Position numbers and translations under genes: made by a program. Shown here one piece after another: positions 53,677-62,374 of a stretch of 64,000 bases of DNA (position 1 is its first letter; the number at the start of each line of letters is the position of its first letter). The DNA is taken from assembly GCA_964250615.1 (NCBI GenBank), contig CAXUGM010000001.1. One strand, given 5' to 3'. Under the pieces are notes generated by a model that was given only the letters and a program-made list of their open reading frames with translations, searched no databases and was not told the DNA's origin. Origin of the DNA: Blautia sp900556555 (GTDB taxonomy: Bacteria; Bacillota; Clostridia; Lachnospirales; Lachnospiraceae).

Positions 53677-54441
53677 ATGTTTAAAGATGAATTTAAAGCC
53701 GTATGTAACAGTGCGGCAGCAAAATTGAACTTGATGAAAAGCAATCCCCTGGGATATTTTGTAGCATCTATTCTTGCAGGTTTATTTGTTGCTATGGGTG
53801 GTTTTGTTGCATTTACACTTGCCGGACATCTGTCAAGTTCAGAAGCAACAGCTATTTGGGCAAAACCAGCACAAAGTGCTGCATTTGCGGCTGCACTTAG
53901 CCTTGTTGTTATGGCAGGGGCAGATTTATTTACAGGAAATAACTTTGTTATGGCATCAGCAGGATTTCGAAAAACCGCTGCCTGGGGAGATATATTTAAA
54001 CTGTGGGGCTTCTGCTGGATTGGAAACCTGGTAGGCTCTCTGTTATCTTCTGCACTTTTTGTAGCAGCAAAGGTTCCTACCGGTGCAATCGGGGATTATT
54101 TTGTGAATCTTGCAGTGAATAAAACTACCACAGCTCCGGTGCCGTTGTTTATGAAAGCCGTGTTGTGTAATATTCTGGTTTGTCTTGCTGTATGGTGCGG
54201 AATTAAGATGAAGTCAGAATCAGGAAAACTAATCATGATTTTCTGGTGTATTTTTGTATTCATGATTTGTGGTTTTGAGCATAGTATTGCGAATATGAGC
54301 AGCATTGGCGTGTCTTTGCTTACAGGCAAAGTTGCAATCGGTGCATATTTCTATAACGTGATTATTGTTACTCTTGGAAATATGGTCGGAGGTATCGTAG
54401 GTGTAGCACTTCCGTATCATCTGATTTCCAAAGATAAATAA
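53677..54441 (+). CDS. focA: Formate/nitrite-family channel, likely formate
   Basis: 254 residues with six membrane segments of the FNT pentameric channel family. The motif GADLFTGNNFVMASAG near residue 88 and a second half-helix region near NLVGSLLSSALF are characteristic. It moves formate across the membrane. The neighbouring fhs strongly favours formate over nitrite as substrate. Ribosome binding by AAGGGAG upstream. It ends in a terminator. Confidence 0.92.
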   Translation: MFKDEFKAVCNSAAAKLNLMKSNPLGYFVASILAGLFVAMGGFVAFTLAGHLSSSEATAIWAKPAQSAAFAAALSLVVMAGADLFTGNNFVMASAGFRKTAAWGDIFKLWGFCWIGNLVGSLLSSALFVAAKVPTGAIGDYFVNLAVNKTTTAPVPLFMKAVLCNILVCLAVWCGIKMKSESGKLIMIFWCIFVFMICGFEHSIANMSSIGVSLLTGKVAIGAYFYNVIIVTLGNMVGGIVGVALPYHLISKDK

Positions 54442-54463
54442 GTCTATCATAAAAAATAATGGG

Positions 54464-54498
54464 AAAACAGGCTTTCCGCTGGTGGGGAGTCTGTTTTT
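54464..54498 (+). terminator. focA terminator
   Basis: AAAACAGGCT pairs with AGTCTGTTTT (one wobble), then T-rich sequence. Confidence 0.8.
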
Positions 54499-54590
54499 CT
54501 TTTATGAGGAAAAAAGAAGAAACTTGATTCCATAAGACTGTATTTTATGCTATGATAGAAAGCAGAAAGAAGTTTATGTGGAGGATGATA

Positions 54591-55841
54591 ATGGAAAAAT
54601 TATTTATAACCGAGTTAGAAATTATAGATGTCAGACATTTACAAAATATTTGCATTCCATTGTCAAAAGATAAAATGAAACATCTGATTCTTACTGGAAA
54701 AAATGGTAGTGGGAAGACAAGTGTTTTAGAATTTTTAAATGACTATTTTATAAATCTGGTCTGGGAAAATAATTTAGATCTAACAAAATCAGAGAATATA
54801 AAAAAATTAATGCAGGAAATCGATGATAACAGCCAGAAGGAAGCCTCTAAAGAGGAGGAGAAGCTACTGAGGCGGGTGAGGCTGTATTTCAAAAAAATAG
54901 CGAATTATGGAAAACATATAGACGCAAATTTTAACTATACGCCAGATATTTGGGAAAGGGTTTTTGAAAAAAGCGGGTTTGTACTTGCATATTATGGAGC
55001 AGACCGTCGATTCCAGCCAGAGCGGCCGGAGCATATTGAAAAAGTGCAGTTAAAGGAGTTTTATGATACAACAGAAGGGCCGAGAACAGAATTTGTAAAA
55101 TATCTGCTGGATTTAAAGATGACAGAAGCATTAGCCGTGACCAATGGGAAAAAAGAAAAAGCAGAAGAAATTAAATTATGGTTTTTGAAACTGGAAGAAT
55201 TGTTGCAGCAAATATTTGAAGAAAAAGAACTCCGTTTAGTTTTTGATGAGGAAAAATTTCAGTTTCATATTGAGGAGAAGGGGCATTGCCCATTTGGATT
55301 TGATACGTTATCCAGTGGTTACGGGGCAGTTCTTGATATTGTGGCAGATTTGATGATGAGGATGGTAAAAGTATCAGACAAAAGTTTTTCTTTTCATCAG
55401 CCGGGGATTGTGTTAATAGATGAGATAGAGACTCATTTACATTTAGAAATGCAGAAAAATATTATGAGCCTTCTTACAACTGTTTTTCCGAATATTCAGT
55501 TTATCGTAACAACGCATTCACCATTTATTTTAAATAGTTTAAATGATACGGTTATTTATGATTTGGAAAATCATGTGCTGGTAGAAAATGGACTGGCAAA
55601 TGTTCCATATCAGGGAATCGTAGAAGGTTATTTTAATGTGGAAGGCATGTCGAAGATGTTGACAGATAAATTTAATAGCTACAAAAGTATTGTTCAAAAA
55701 GAAGAACTTACAGACACAGATTTTGCAGACGCTGCAAAACTGGAGATGTTTTTAGATGAAATTCCAGATTATCTTGCTCTTGACATTGCCGCAGAATATC
55801 GAAGATTGAAATTGGAGTTTGAAAACAGGGAGGATTGCTAA
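54591..55841 (+). CDS. AAA (AAA_21/15-type) ATPase of a Septu-like defence pair
   Basis: 416 residues from ATG 54591 (GGAGG 6 nt upstream; an earlier start at 54552 adds 13 residues without a site). Walker A GKNGSGKT spans 36-43, the ABC-type signature is LSSGYGAVLDI near residue 243, and Walker B is VLIDEIETHLHLE near 275, followed by the TTHSPFILNSL switch. This SMC/Rad50-like ATPase fold is typical of OLD/PtuA proteins. The HNH gene overlapping its stop makes the pair match Septu (PtuA-PtuB), which protects against phages. No TOPRIM domain is seen, so it is not an OLD nuclease. Confidence 0.85.
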   Translation: MEKLFITELEIIDVRHLQNICIPLSKDKMKHLILTGKNGSGKTSVLEFLNDYFINLVWENNLDLTKSENIKKLMQEIDDNSQKEASKEEEKLLRRVRLYFKKIANYGKHIDANFNYTPDIWERVFEKSGFVLAYYGADRRFQPERPEHIEKVQLKEFYDTTEGPRTEFVKYLLDLKMTEALAVTNGKKEKAEEIKLWFLKLEELLQQIFEEKELRLVFDEEKFQFHIEEKGHCPFGFDTLSSGYGAVLDIVADLMMRMVKVSDKSFSFHQPGIVLIDEIETHLHLEMQKNIMSLLTTVFPNIQFIVTTHSPFILNSLNDTVIYDLENHVLVENGLANVPYQGIVEGYFNVEGMSKMLTDKFNSYKSIVQKEELTDTDFADAAKLEMFLDEIPDYLALDIAAEYRRLKLEFENREDC

Positions 55842-56500
55842 TGGTAAAGGTACGAAGAACTTTTCCAGCACCTCAGTCACTTCAAGAAGAAGCAAAAAAA
55901 GAAAATGGTACGTATGCTTTACAAGATGTAGTTTGTCAGCTAAAACAAGATTTCAACGAAAAATGTTATATTTGTGAAATGAAAGATTTACAGGATCCAC
56001 AAATCGAGCATTTGCTTCCGCATCAGAATGGGAAGTACCAAGATAGAAAATTTGACTGGGAGAATTTGTTCTGGTCTTGTGGGCACTGCAATAATGTGAA
56101 AAATCAGAAAAAATATGAAGAAGGAATTCTGGATTGCTGTAATGTAGATCCAGAGAACTATCTTGTTTTTGGTATAGAAAACCATAATGTTAAGGTTAAG
56201 GTAAGAGATGATTCAAAGGAAGAGGCAGGAAGAACTGCAGAACTGGTGGAAGAAGTATTTAACCTAAGAAATACAGGTATGCGTATTTATAAAAGCGAAT
56301 TGAGATTCACAATGCTGCAAAGTGAAATGAATGTTTTATATACGGTCTTAGGAAGATATAGAAAAAATAGAAATTCACCATTAATCCTTAAAACGCTACG
56401 TGGATTGCTAAAAAGAGAAAGTGCTTTTGCAGGTTTCAAACGGTGCTATGTAAGAGAGCATGCAAAAGAATATCCTGAGCTTATGTGTTTCTTGGAGTAG
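55841..56500 (+). CDS. HNH endonuclease, PtuB-like partner of the ATPase
   Basis: 219 residues; the ATG shares its first base with the ATPase stop (TAATG), so they are coupled. The HNH/zinc site is clear: C42xxC45 (CYIC), H57 in QIEHLLP, N75 in DWENLFW, and C80xxC83 (CGHC) with N85. A helical region of unknown role makes up the C-terminal 90 residues. It should cut nucleic acid when released or triggered by the ATPase during infection, as in Septu. Retron-type reverse transcriptase or ncRNA is absent on both sides. Confidence 0.87.
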   Translation: MVKVRRTFPAPQSLQEEAKKENGTYALQDVVCQLKQDFNEKCYICEMKDLQDPQIEHLLPHQNGKYQDRKFDWENLFWSCGHCNNVKNQKKYEEGILDCCNVDPENYLVFGIENHNVKVKVRDDSKEEAGRTAELVEEVFNLRNTGMRIYKSELRFTMLQSEMNVLYTVLGRYRKNRNSPLILKTLRGLLKRESAFAGFKRCYVREHAKEYPELMCFLE

Positions 56501-56511
56501 AAAAAATACTG

Positions 56512-56544
56512 CATTCGTAGATATGCATAGCATATCTACGAATG
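56512..56544. repeat. Perfect 15-bp inverted repeat after the defence pair
   Basis: CATTCGTAGATATGC (56512-56526), 3-nt loop, exact reverse complement (56530-56544). No T-run follows, so it is a poor terminator. It could be a mobile-element scar, a recombination site or an mRNA 3'-end hairpin between convergent genes. Confidence 0.8.
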
Positions 56545-56570
56545 TTATCTATGCAAATTATAGTTAGTTT

Positions 56571-58460
56571 TTATAGGGCTAACTGAAAGAGAATATTGAC
56601 CAAAAAGCATACCACCATGCCCATACAGGTAGGAATCAGAAATCCCAGTGCTGTCCATTTCAGGCTGTGGGTTTCTTTTTTTATGGTAAGGAGAGTGGTG
56701 GCACAGGGCCAGTGCATCAAAGTGAAAATCAATACAGATACTGCTGTCTGCATAGTCCACCCATTTTCTATGAGGATAGCATGGAGAGAAGAAATCCCGC
56801 CTGGATTTACCAGAGCCGACTGTGCAGTGTAGGCCATGATCATAATAGGAACTACGATTTCATTGGCAGGCAGTCCAAGAAGAAAAGACAGAAGGATAAT
56901 TCCATCTAATCCCAAAAGCTGTGCAAAAGGATTCAGGGCATTTGCGGAAAGCTCAAGCAAAGAGATTCCATTTCGTGTAAGATTTGTCATAATCCAGATC
57001 AGAAGTCCGGCAGGTGCTGCGGCAGTGACTGCCCTTTGGAGAACCTGGAGGGTTTTGCTGAAAAAAGAATGAAGGAGTACAGAGCAAATCTGAGGTTTCC
57101 GATAGGGTGGAAGTTCCAAAGTAAAGGAAGACGGCATTCCTTTTAACAGGGTTTTAGAAAGCAGCCAGGAGCAAAAAAAAGTCATGAGGATACCAATGAA
57201 AATAACTCCTGTAAGAAGTAAGGCAAGAAAAAAGGAACTCATACCTGTGCCAGGATGCGGCAGGATACCAGTAAAAAATAATGTCAGAATGGCTATAATC
57301 GTAGGAAACCGTCCGTTACACGGAACGAGGCTGTTGGTAAGGATAGCAATCAGCCGTTCTCTTGGAGAATCGATAATTCTGCATCCTGTGACACCGGCAG
57401 CATTGCATCCAAACCCCATCATCATGGTCAAAGCCTGTTTTCCACAGGCATGACATTTGGCAAAACAACAGTCTAAATTAAATGCAACTCTTGGAAGATA
57501 CCCAAAATCTTCCAGCAGGCTGAAAAGAGGGAAGAAGATAGCCATGGGAGGCAGCATGATGCCAACAACCCACGCAGTAACCCTATAAACCCCATACACA
57601 AGTAGTTGACATAATTCCAAAGGCAAAAAAGCAGAAAGATTGTGAAACAGTACAGGTTCCAGAGAAAAAAGCAGAGAAGACAGCCTGTCGGAGAGTATAT
57701 TTGCCCCTGTAAGGGTAATCCAGAAGATACATAGCAGAAACAGGAGCATACAGGGGATGCCGGTGAAAGAACTTGTGAACCACCGGTCCGCAGAAGAATC
57801 CCAGGTATCTGTAGAAGAACCGGAAGAGGGCTTTTTTTTCACAGCCTTTTTATACAGACAAGTGGCATAGGAGGCATAGGGATTTCCGTCAGGGCAGTAT
57901 TTTTCAAAAGGCAGGAAAAAAGGCGAGGTTTCAGCAGTGTTTTTTGGGGAACGCAGATGCAAAGCTATAGTATGCTTCAGCTTCAAAATATCTGATTTTT
58001 TTCTTGCAGTAATACCGATTACAGGAACAGAAAGAGCGTCTTCCAATTCATCTGTAGAAATACAAATTCCTCTTTTCAAAGCTTCATCCATGAGATTGAT
58101 ACACAGGATCACCTGTCTGGTATAGCTTAAAATTTGCAGTGCCAAAGTAAGATTGCGTTCAAGGCTTATAGGGTCACAGATGACCACAACAAGATCAGGA
58201 TTTTCCTGCAGCAGAAAATCTCTGGCAATTTTTTCTTCCTGAGAGGTAGTTCTCAGAGAATAGCATCCGGGCAGGTCCACAACCGTATGAAGCTGCTTTC
58301 CTATCCGGCTGGTTCCTTTTGCAAGTCCGACAGTTTTACCAGCCCAGTTCCCGGTATGCTGATGCAGTCCAGTAAGTGCATTAAAGATGGTGCTTTTTCC
58401 CACGTTAGGATTTCCGGCCAGTGCTATGATGCTCCCGGAGACAGATAGATTTTTTTTCAT
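56571..58460 (-). CDS. feoB: FeoB ferrous iron transporter
   Basis: 629 residues from 58460, which has AGGAG at 58465-58469 on the minus strand; a start at 58478 would overlap that site. The N-terminal GTPase has G1 GNPNVGKST (16-24), G3 DLPGCYSL and G4 NLMDEA. Two Gate-type membrane halves follow (conserved GFGCNAAGVTGCRIIDSPRERLIA region and ANEIVVPIMIMAYT). It takes up Fe2+. It is shorter than E. coli FeoB (773 residues), mainly in the linker and C-terminus. The start overlaps feoA by 4 bp. Confidence 0.95.
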   Translation of the reverse strand: MKKNLSVSGSIIALAGNPNVGKSTIFNALTGLHQHTGNWAGKTVGLAKGTSRIGKQLHTVVDLPGCYSLRTTSQEEKIARDFLLQENPDLVVVICDPISLERNLTLALQILSYTRQVILCINLMDEALKRGICISTDELEDALSVPVIGITARKKSDILKLKHTIALHLRSPKNTAETSPFFLPFEKYCPDGNPYASYATCLYKKAVKKKPSSGSSTDTWDSSADRWFTSSFTGIPCMLLFLLCIFWITLTGANILSDRLSSLLFSLEPVLFHNLSAFLPLELCQLLVYGVYRVTAWVVGIMLPPMAIFFPLFSLLEDFGYLPRVAFNLDCCFAKCHACGKQALTMMMGFGCNAAGVTGCRIIDSPRERLIAILTNSLVPCNGRFPTIIAILTLFFTGILPHPGTGMSSFFLALLLTGVIFIGILMTFFCSWLLSKTLLKGMPSSFTLELPPYRKPQICSVLLHSFFSKTLQVLQRAVTAAAPAGLLIWIMTNLTRNGISLLELSANALNPFAQLLGLDGIILLSFLLGLPANEIVVPIMIMAYTAQSALVNPGGISSLHAILIENGWTMQTAVSVLIFTLMHWPCATTLLTIKKETHSLKWTALGFLIPTCMGMVVCFLVNILFQLAL

Positions 58461-58744
58461 AGACACTCCTTTTGACAAGAGATATTTTTCTCTGGCTTCT
58501 CCACCAGAATCATTCGGGCATCCTGATTTCTAAGGGCTATCACAGAGCCACGGATAAGGTAGGCATGAGGGTTTTTAAAGATTCCAAGATTTGTACAAGT
58601 AACGGGAGTATCCCGGCAAAATCCTAAATCCAGCAAACGGAGGATAAGGGCGGATTTTTGTTTCATCTGCTTGGGCGGGCATAGAATTTCCCGGATGATT
58701 CCTGTTTCTCCTTTTTTTAATTCACATAGGGGGAATGCATGCAT
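58457..58744 (-). CDS. feoA: FeoA-family protein
   Basis: 95 residues with the small SH3-like FeoA fold (LKKGETGIIREI start, RLLDLGFCRDTPVTCTNLG middle, IALRNQDARMILVE end). It interacts with FeoB to promote Fe2+ uptake. The last bases overlap the feoB start (ATGA). A short upstream gap separates it from the terminator of the GH13 gene; no iron box was confidently seen. Confidence 0.88.
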   Translation of the reverse strand: MHAFPLCELKKGETGIIREILCPPKQMKQKSALILRLLDLGFCRDTPVTCTNLGIFKNPHAYLIRGSVIALRNQDARMILVEKPEKNISCQKECL

Positions 58745-58810
58745 CTATCTGCTCCCTTCTTCATGACAGAACAATATAAGTTATTCTATGCCGGATAACA
58801 GAGAAATGTG

Positions 58811-58854
58811 AAAAAAGGATACAGCAGATGGTTTTCCAATCTGCCATATCCTTT
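58811..58854 (-). terminator. Terminator of the GH13 gene
   Basis: AAAGGATA/TATCCTTT outer and GCAGAT/ATCTGC inner stems, with a T-run on the minus strand (plus-strand A run at 58811-58816). Confidence 0.88.
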
Positions 58855-58876
58855 CAGGAAGGGCTGAAAATTTATT

Positions 58877-60547
58877 TTATAATCCAATGACAAGAACCTG
58901 ATAACCTTTTAACTGTACTTCAGTTCCATTGATTTCCGCATCCGGATAATTATTTATCAGGACATTTTTGTATTCAGAAGGCAGTGTTACATTCTGAGCC
59001 TCCTTTTGGAAGTTGCCGATTACAAGAAGATCCTTGTCTGCTTTTCTGTGGTAAGCCATAAGGTTGTGACGGTCTTCTTCAAAAGGAATCACATCTCCGT
59101 AAACAATGGTTTCTTTGTAGGCAGGATTTTTCCTAAGGGCAATCAGTTCTTTGTAGAAGGAGAGGACTGAGTTTGCATCTTTTTCCTGGGATTCTACATT
59201 GATTTTCGTATAATTTGGGTTTACCATCAGCCACGGTGTTCCCTGGGTAAATCCTGCATTTTTTTCTGCATTCCACTGTACAGGTGTTCTGGCATTGTCT
59301 CTGTTTCTAAGAGAAATGATTTTCAGTGCTTCTTCCGGGGTAAAGCCGGCATCCAGAGAAACCTGGTACTGGTCAAGGGCACTGATATCATCTACCTGTT
59401 CAATGGGGAGCACAGGCAGGTTTTCCATACCAATTTCCTGTCCCTGATAAATAAAAGGAAGACCTCTCATGAGGAAATACAGAGCAGCCAGCATTTTCTT
59501 GCTTTCCAGGCTTACATCACCTTCCGGAATATAATAGCTGACACCACGTGGTTCGTCATGATTCTCAATAATATTAGAATAAAATCCAAGGTCTCCAATT
59601 TTTTTCTGAGACTGGAAATAGCATTTTTTGTATTCATCAGGTGTAATTCGTTTGCAGTCATACCATCCTTTATCACTGCCTCCCCAGATATTCGTGGAGA
59701 AATCAAAAATAGAGGAGAAATAACCGCCATCACCAATGAAATCAGGAAATTCTTCTGGTTTTTCGTGGAACACTTCACCTACAGAGAAAGCGTCATAGAT
59801 ACCAAAGGTCCGTCTTTGCATTTCACCGAGGAATTCACCTACACCTTCCGCATCATCCAACATCATGGCCATGTCACAGAGACCGTCATCTCTGTCAGAA
59901 GGATAATTTTTATAAGGAAGTTTTTTCTTGATATTGATAATGGCATCAATACGGAATCCTCCCAGGCCTTTTTCCAGCCACCAGTTGATATTTTTGTAAA
60001 CTTCTTCTCTGACAACAGGATTTTCCCAGTTCAGATCAGGCTGTTTCTTATGAAAAACATGCATATACTGTTTTTCAGGATGTCCAGGAAGAGGTTCCCA
60101 TACAGAGCCTCCGAAATAACTGCGCCAGTTGCATGGCAGTTCCTGTCCCTCTTTACGGTCTTCGATATAGAAGAAATTGCCGTATTCGCCATCCGGGTCA
60201 GCACAGGCTTTTTCAAACCATTCATGTTCATCAGAACAGTGATTGACAACTAAATCCATTAAGATATACATGTCACGTTTCTTTGCTTCCTGAATCAGTT
60301 CATCCATATCCTCCAGGGTACCGAATGCAGGGTCAATATTATAATAATCAGAGATATCATATCCCTGGTCTGCAAATGGAGAAGGATAAATAGGGGAAAT
60401 CCATATAATATCCACTCCCAAATCCTTTAAATAATCTAATTTCTGGATAATACCCTGTAAATCACCGATTCCGTCTCCATTGGAATCATAGAAGCTCTTA
60501 GGGTAAATCTGATATGCTACTTTGTCATGCCACCATTTTCTTTCCAT
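58877..60547 (-). CDS. GH13 alpha-glucosidase (oligo-1,6-glucosidase family)
   Basis: 556 residues of GH13 subfamily 31 type (WWHDKVAYQIYPKSFYDSNG start). Nucleophile D201 is in GFRIDAI, acid/base E258 in SVGEVF and the transition-state Asp D331 in ENHDEP. The residue after the nucleophile is Ala, whereas oligo-1,6-glucosidases commonly have Val there, so activity on alpha-1,4 links is plausible. No signal peptide. GGAGGT precedes the start on the minus strand. A lone TATAAT-like box (60595-60600) with a poor -35 suggests control by the AraC regulator next to it. Confidence 0.93.
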   Translation of the reverse strand: MERKWWHDKVAYQIYPKSFYDSNGDGIGDLQGIIQKLDYLKDLGVDIIWISPIYPSPFADQGYDISDYYNIDPAFGTLEDMDELIQEAKKRDMYILMDLVVNHCSDEHEWFEKACADPDGEYGNFFYIEDRKEGQELPCNWRSYFGGSVWEPLPGHPEKQYMHVFHKKQPDLNWENPVVREEVYKNINWWLEKGLGGFRIDAIINIKKKLPYKNYPSDRDDGLCDMAMMLDDAEGVGEFLGEMQRRTFGIYDAFSVGEVFHEKPEEFPDFIGDGGYFSSIFDFSTNIWGGSDKGWYDCKRITPDEYKKCYFQSQKKIGDLGFYSNIIENHDEPRGVSYYIPEGDVSLESKKMLAALYFLMRGLPFIYQGQEIGMENLPVLPIEQVDDISALDQYQVSLDAGFTPEEALKIISLRNRDNARTPVQWNAEKNAGFTQGTPWLMVNPNYTKINVESQEKDANSVLSFYKELIALRKNPAYKETIVYGDVIPFEEDRHNLMAYHRKADKDLLVIGNFQKEAQNVTLPSEYKNVLINNYPDAEINGTEVQLKGYQVLVIGL

Positions 60548-60650
60548 GGTATTACCTCCGTAAATTCATTCCATTAAGATTCTTTGTAGACTTTATTATA
60601 AGGTACAAAAATGCGCAGGTCTTACGATTATTTGAGGAAAAACTACAATA

Positions 60651-61571
60651 TTATGACTTTTTAGCAGAAAAATGTTTCCGGTACTGGAGTGGGGTAAAGC
60701 TGGTATCTTTTTTGAATTCCCTGAGAAAGTTACCGAGATTGCGAAATCCGCAGTCCAGGCAGATGTCCATGACAGGAAGGTCTGTGGTCTGCAAGAGGAT
60801 GATTGCCTGCTTGATACGGTACTCATTAATATAAGAAACCGGAGATTTTCCAAGGGCTTTTTTGAAAAAACGGCAGAAATACTGTTCGTTCATATTGGCC
60901 TGCCGGGCAAGATCCCGTATGTACAATTTATCCTGGTAATGAGAACGGATATAGGCCAGGGAAGATTTAATGATTTCAATACGGTAATCATCTGTTTTGA
61001 CCGGCTCAGTGAGTAAAGAATAGGAAGATAGGGTTCCTAATATTTTTAGCAGGCTTGCCCGGATCATGAGCTGGGATGCCGGATTTTCTGTAATCGTCTG
61101 TGCATCTTCGCAAAGATAAAAACCAGTCTGATGAAAGGCATTGAGGATTTCCTGATATTCTTCTTTTACTTTTTTAAAAGCAGGATTAGAAGGTGTAAGT
61201 GTCCGTGGAAACCGGAGGTCTCCCTTGACCAGAGGGTGAAGAAGCCTGGTTTGAGCCATGTCATAATGCTCAAAACTCAGAATACAGGGATTCAGTACAA
61301 TGGCCGATTCTATACTTTTAGAAAGCGGCTCAATGGAATGCAGGTCACCGGAATTAATAAAGCAAAAGCATTCCTCATGGATATCATAAGACTCCATATT
61401 TACATTTAATTTATAATCACCTTTCATAAAATAAATGATTTCGATCTCATCGTGCCAGTGGTGTTTCACACCGGACCAGATGGTGTCTTCAAAAACTTCA
61501 TAAAGACCACAGGGAAAAACTAAAGTCCCATGATCTTTTTGTTCTTTTAGAGAATTAGAAACAGGATGCAT
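60651..61571 (-). CDS. AraC-family transcription regulator
   Basis: 306 residues from 61571 (AGGAGG at 61581-61586 on the minus strand, 9 nt away); a start at 61631 would overlap the yoaK-like gene. A cupin-like sensor domain (HHWHDEIEIIYFMKGDYKLN near residue 38) precedes a C-terminal AraC DNA-binding domain (about 205-305, with LARQANMNEQYFCRFFKKALG and DCGFRNLGNFLREFKKDTS). It probably senses a sugar and controls the GH13 gene 104 bp downstream on the same strand. Confidence 0.9.
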   Translation of the reverse strand: MHPVSNSLKEQKDHGTLVFPCGLYEVFEDTIWSGVKHHWHDEIEIIYFMKGDYKLNVNMESYDIHEECFCFINSGDLHSIEPLSKSIESAIVLNPCILSFEHYDMAQTRLLHPLVKGDLRFPRTLTPSNPAFKKVKEEYQEILNAFHQTGFYLCEDAQTITENPASQLMIRASLLKILGTLSSYSLLTEPVKTDDYRIEIIKSSLAYIRSHYQDKLYIRDLARQANMNEQYFCRFFKKALGKSPVSYINEYRIKQAIILLQTTDLPVMDICLDCGFRNLGNFLREFKKDTSFTPLQYRKHFSAKKS

Positions 61572-61584
61572 GATAAAAATCCTC

Positions 61585-62247
61585 CTATGACTTGTGGAAC
61601 ATAACAAGAAATACTGCGGCAAGTCCTGCACAGCTTAGCCATACAGCCTGCCCGCCAAGACGGACAGTAAGGAAACCGCCTACAGCCGCTCCGATGATAA
61701 AAAACAAAATTACATTATAATATTGCAGGCTGTTTTTTAGTAAAGCACGGTCTTTTGTTCTGGTATATAAATATAGATTTTCTGTGGCACTGCGGAGATT
61801 TCCGGTACACATGGTAGTGGCAAAGGGATTTCCGTTCATCTTCCGGAAGGCTTCCACCTGAAGAGCACACACAAAAGAAATCATGATATTGACTGTTGTA
61901 TTTGCAGAACCAAGTGGCAGGAATCCGGAAATACCGAGAATTATAATCTCAATCAGAATGACAATCTGCCGCCAATGAAAACGCTGTCTCCATTTTAGCC
62001 GTGACTGAATCATTTCGCAGATTAAGATTCCAAGGACAAAAGCCAGAACAGGCGTGAGATAATATAAAACCTTTGCCCAATCCTGGTTGGTAATATAGAT
62101 GCCAAGCAGAACCAGGTTTCCGGTCTGTGCATTTGCAAAGACGTGCCCTCTGCATACATAAGTGTAGGCATCCAGAAATCCGCCTACCAGAGCAAGAAGC
62201 AGTCCTAAAAGGTGTGTTTCAGACATTTGATGTTTCGTGTTTGCCAT
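61585..62247 (-). CDS. YoaK-family (DUF1275) membrane protein
   Basis: 220 residues with about six membrane segments. DUF1275 hallmarks are GGFLDAYTYVCRGHVFANAQTGNL near residue 22 and the NGNPFATTMCTGNLRSATENL region. The role is unknown; a small-molecule transporter is suspected. AAAGGAG precedes the start on the minus strand. It lies 14 bp before the AraC gene and may share its transcript. Its promoter (62296-62324) is placed between the gene and array B. Confidence 0.88.
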   Translation of the reverse strand: MANTKHQMSETHLLGLLLALVGGFLDAYTYVCRGHVFANAQTGNLVLLGIYITNQDWAKVLYYLTPVLAFVLGILICEMIQSRLKWRQRFHWRQIVILIEIIILGISGFLPLGSANTTVNIMISFVCALQVEAFRKMNGNPFATTMCTGNLRSATENLYLYTRTKDRALLKNSLQYYNVILFFIIGAAVGGFLTVRLGGQAVWLSCAGLAAVFLVMFHKS

Positions 62248-62295
62248 AAGTTTTCTCCTTTGCAGTCTGTACAGTGATGTGAAATTTCTGTTTCA

Positions 62296-62324
62296 AAGAT
62301 AGCACAGAATCCATATAGGAACAA
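62296..62324 (-). promoter_or_regulatory. Promoter of the yoaK-like gene
   Basis: On the minus strand TTGTTC (62319-62324), 17 bp, TATCTT (62296-62301). Array B begins about 50 bp upstream of this promoter, so from here it would not be transcribed. Confidence 0.6.
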
Positions 62325-62374
62325 GGGCACAAATGAGAAAATCATCCTATGTTAGAAAATCCCGGAGTTCCATG

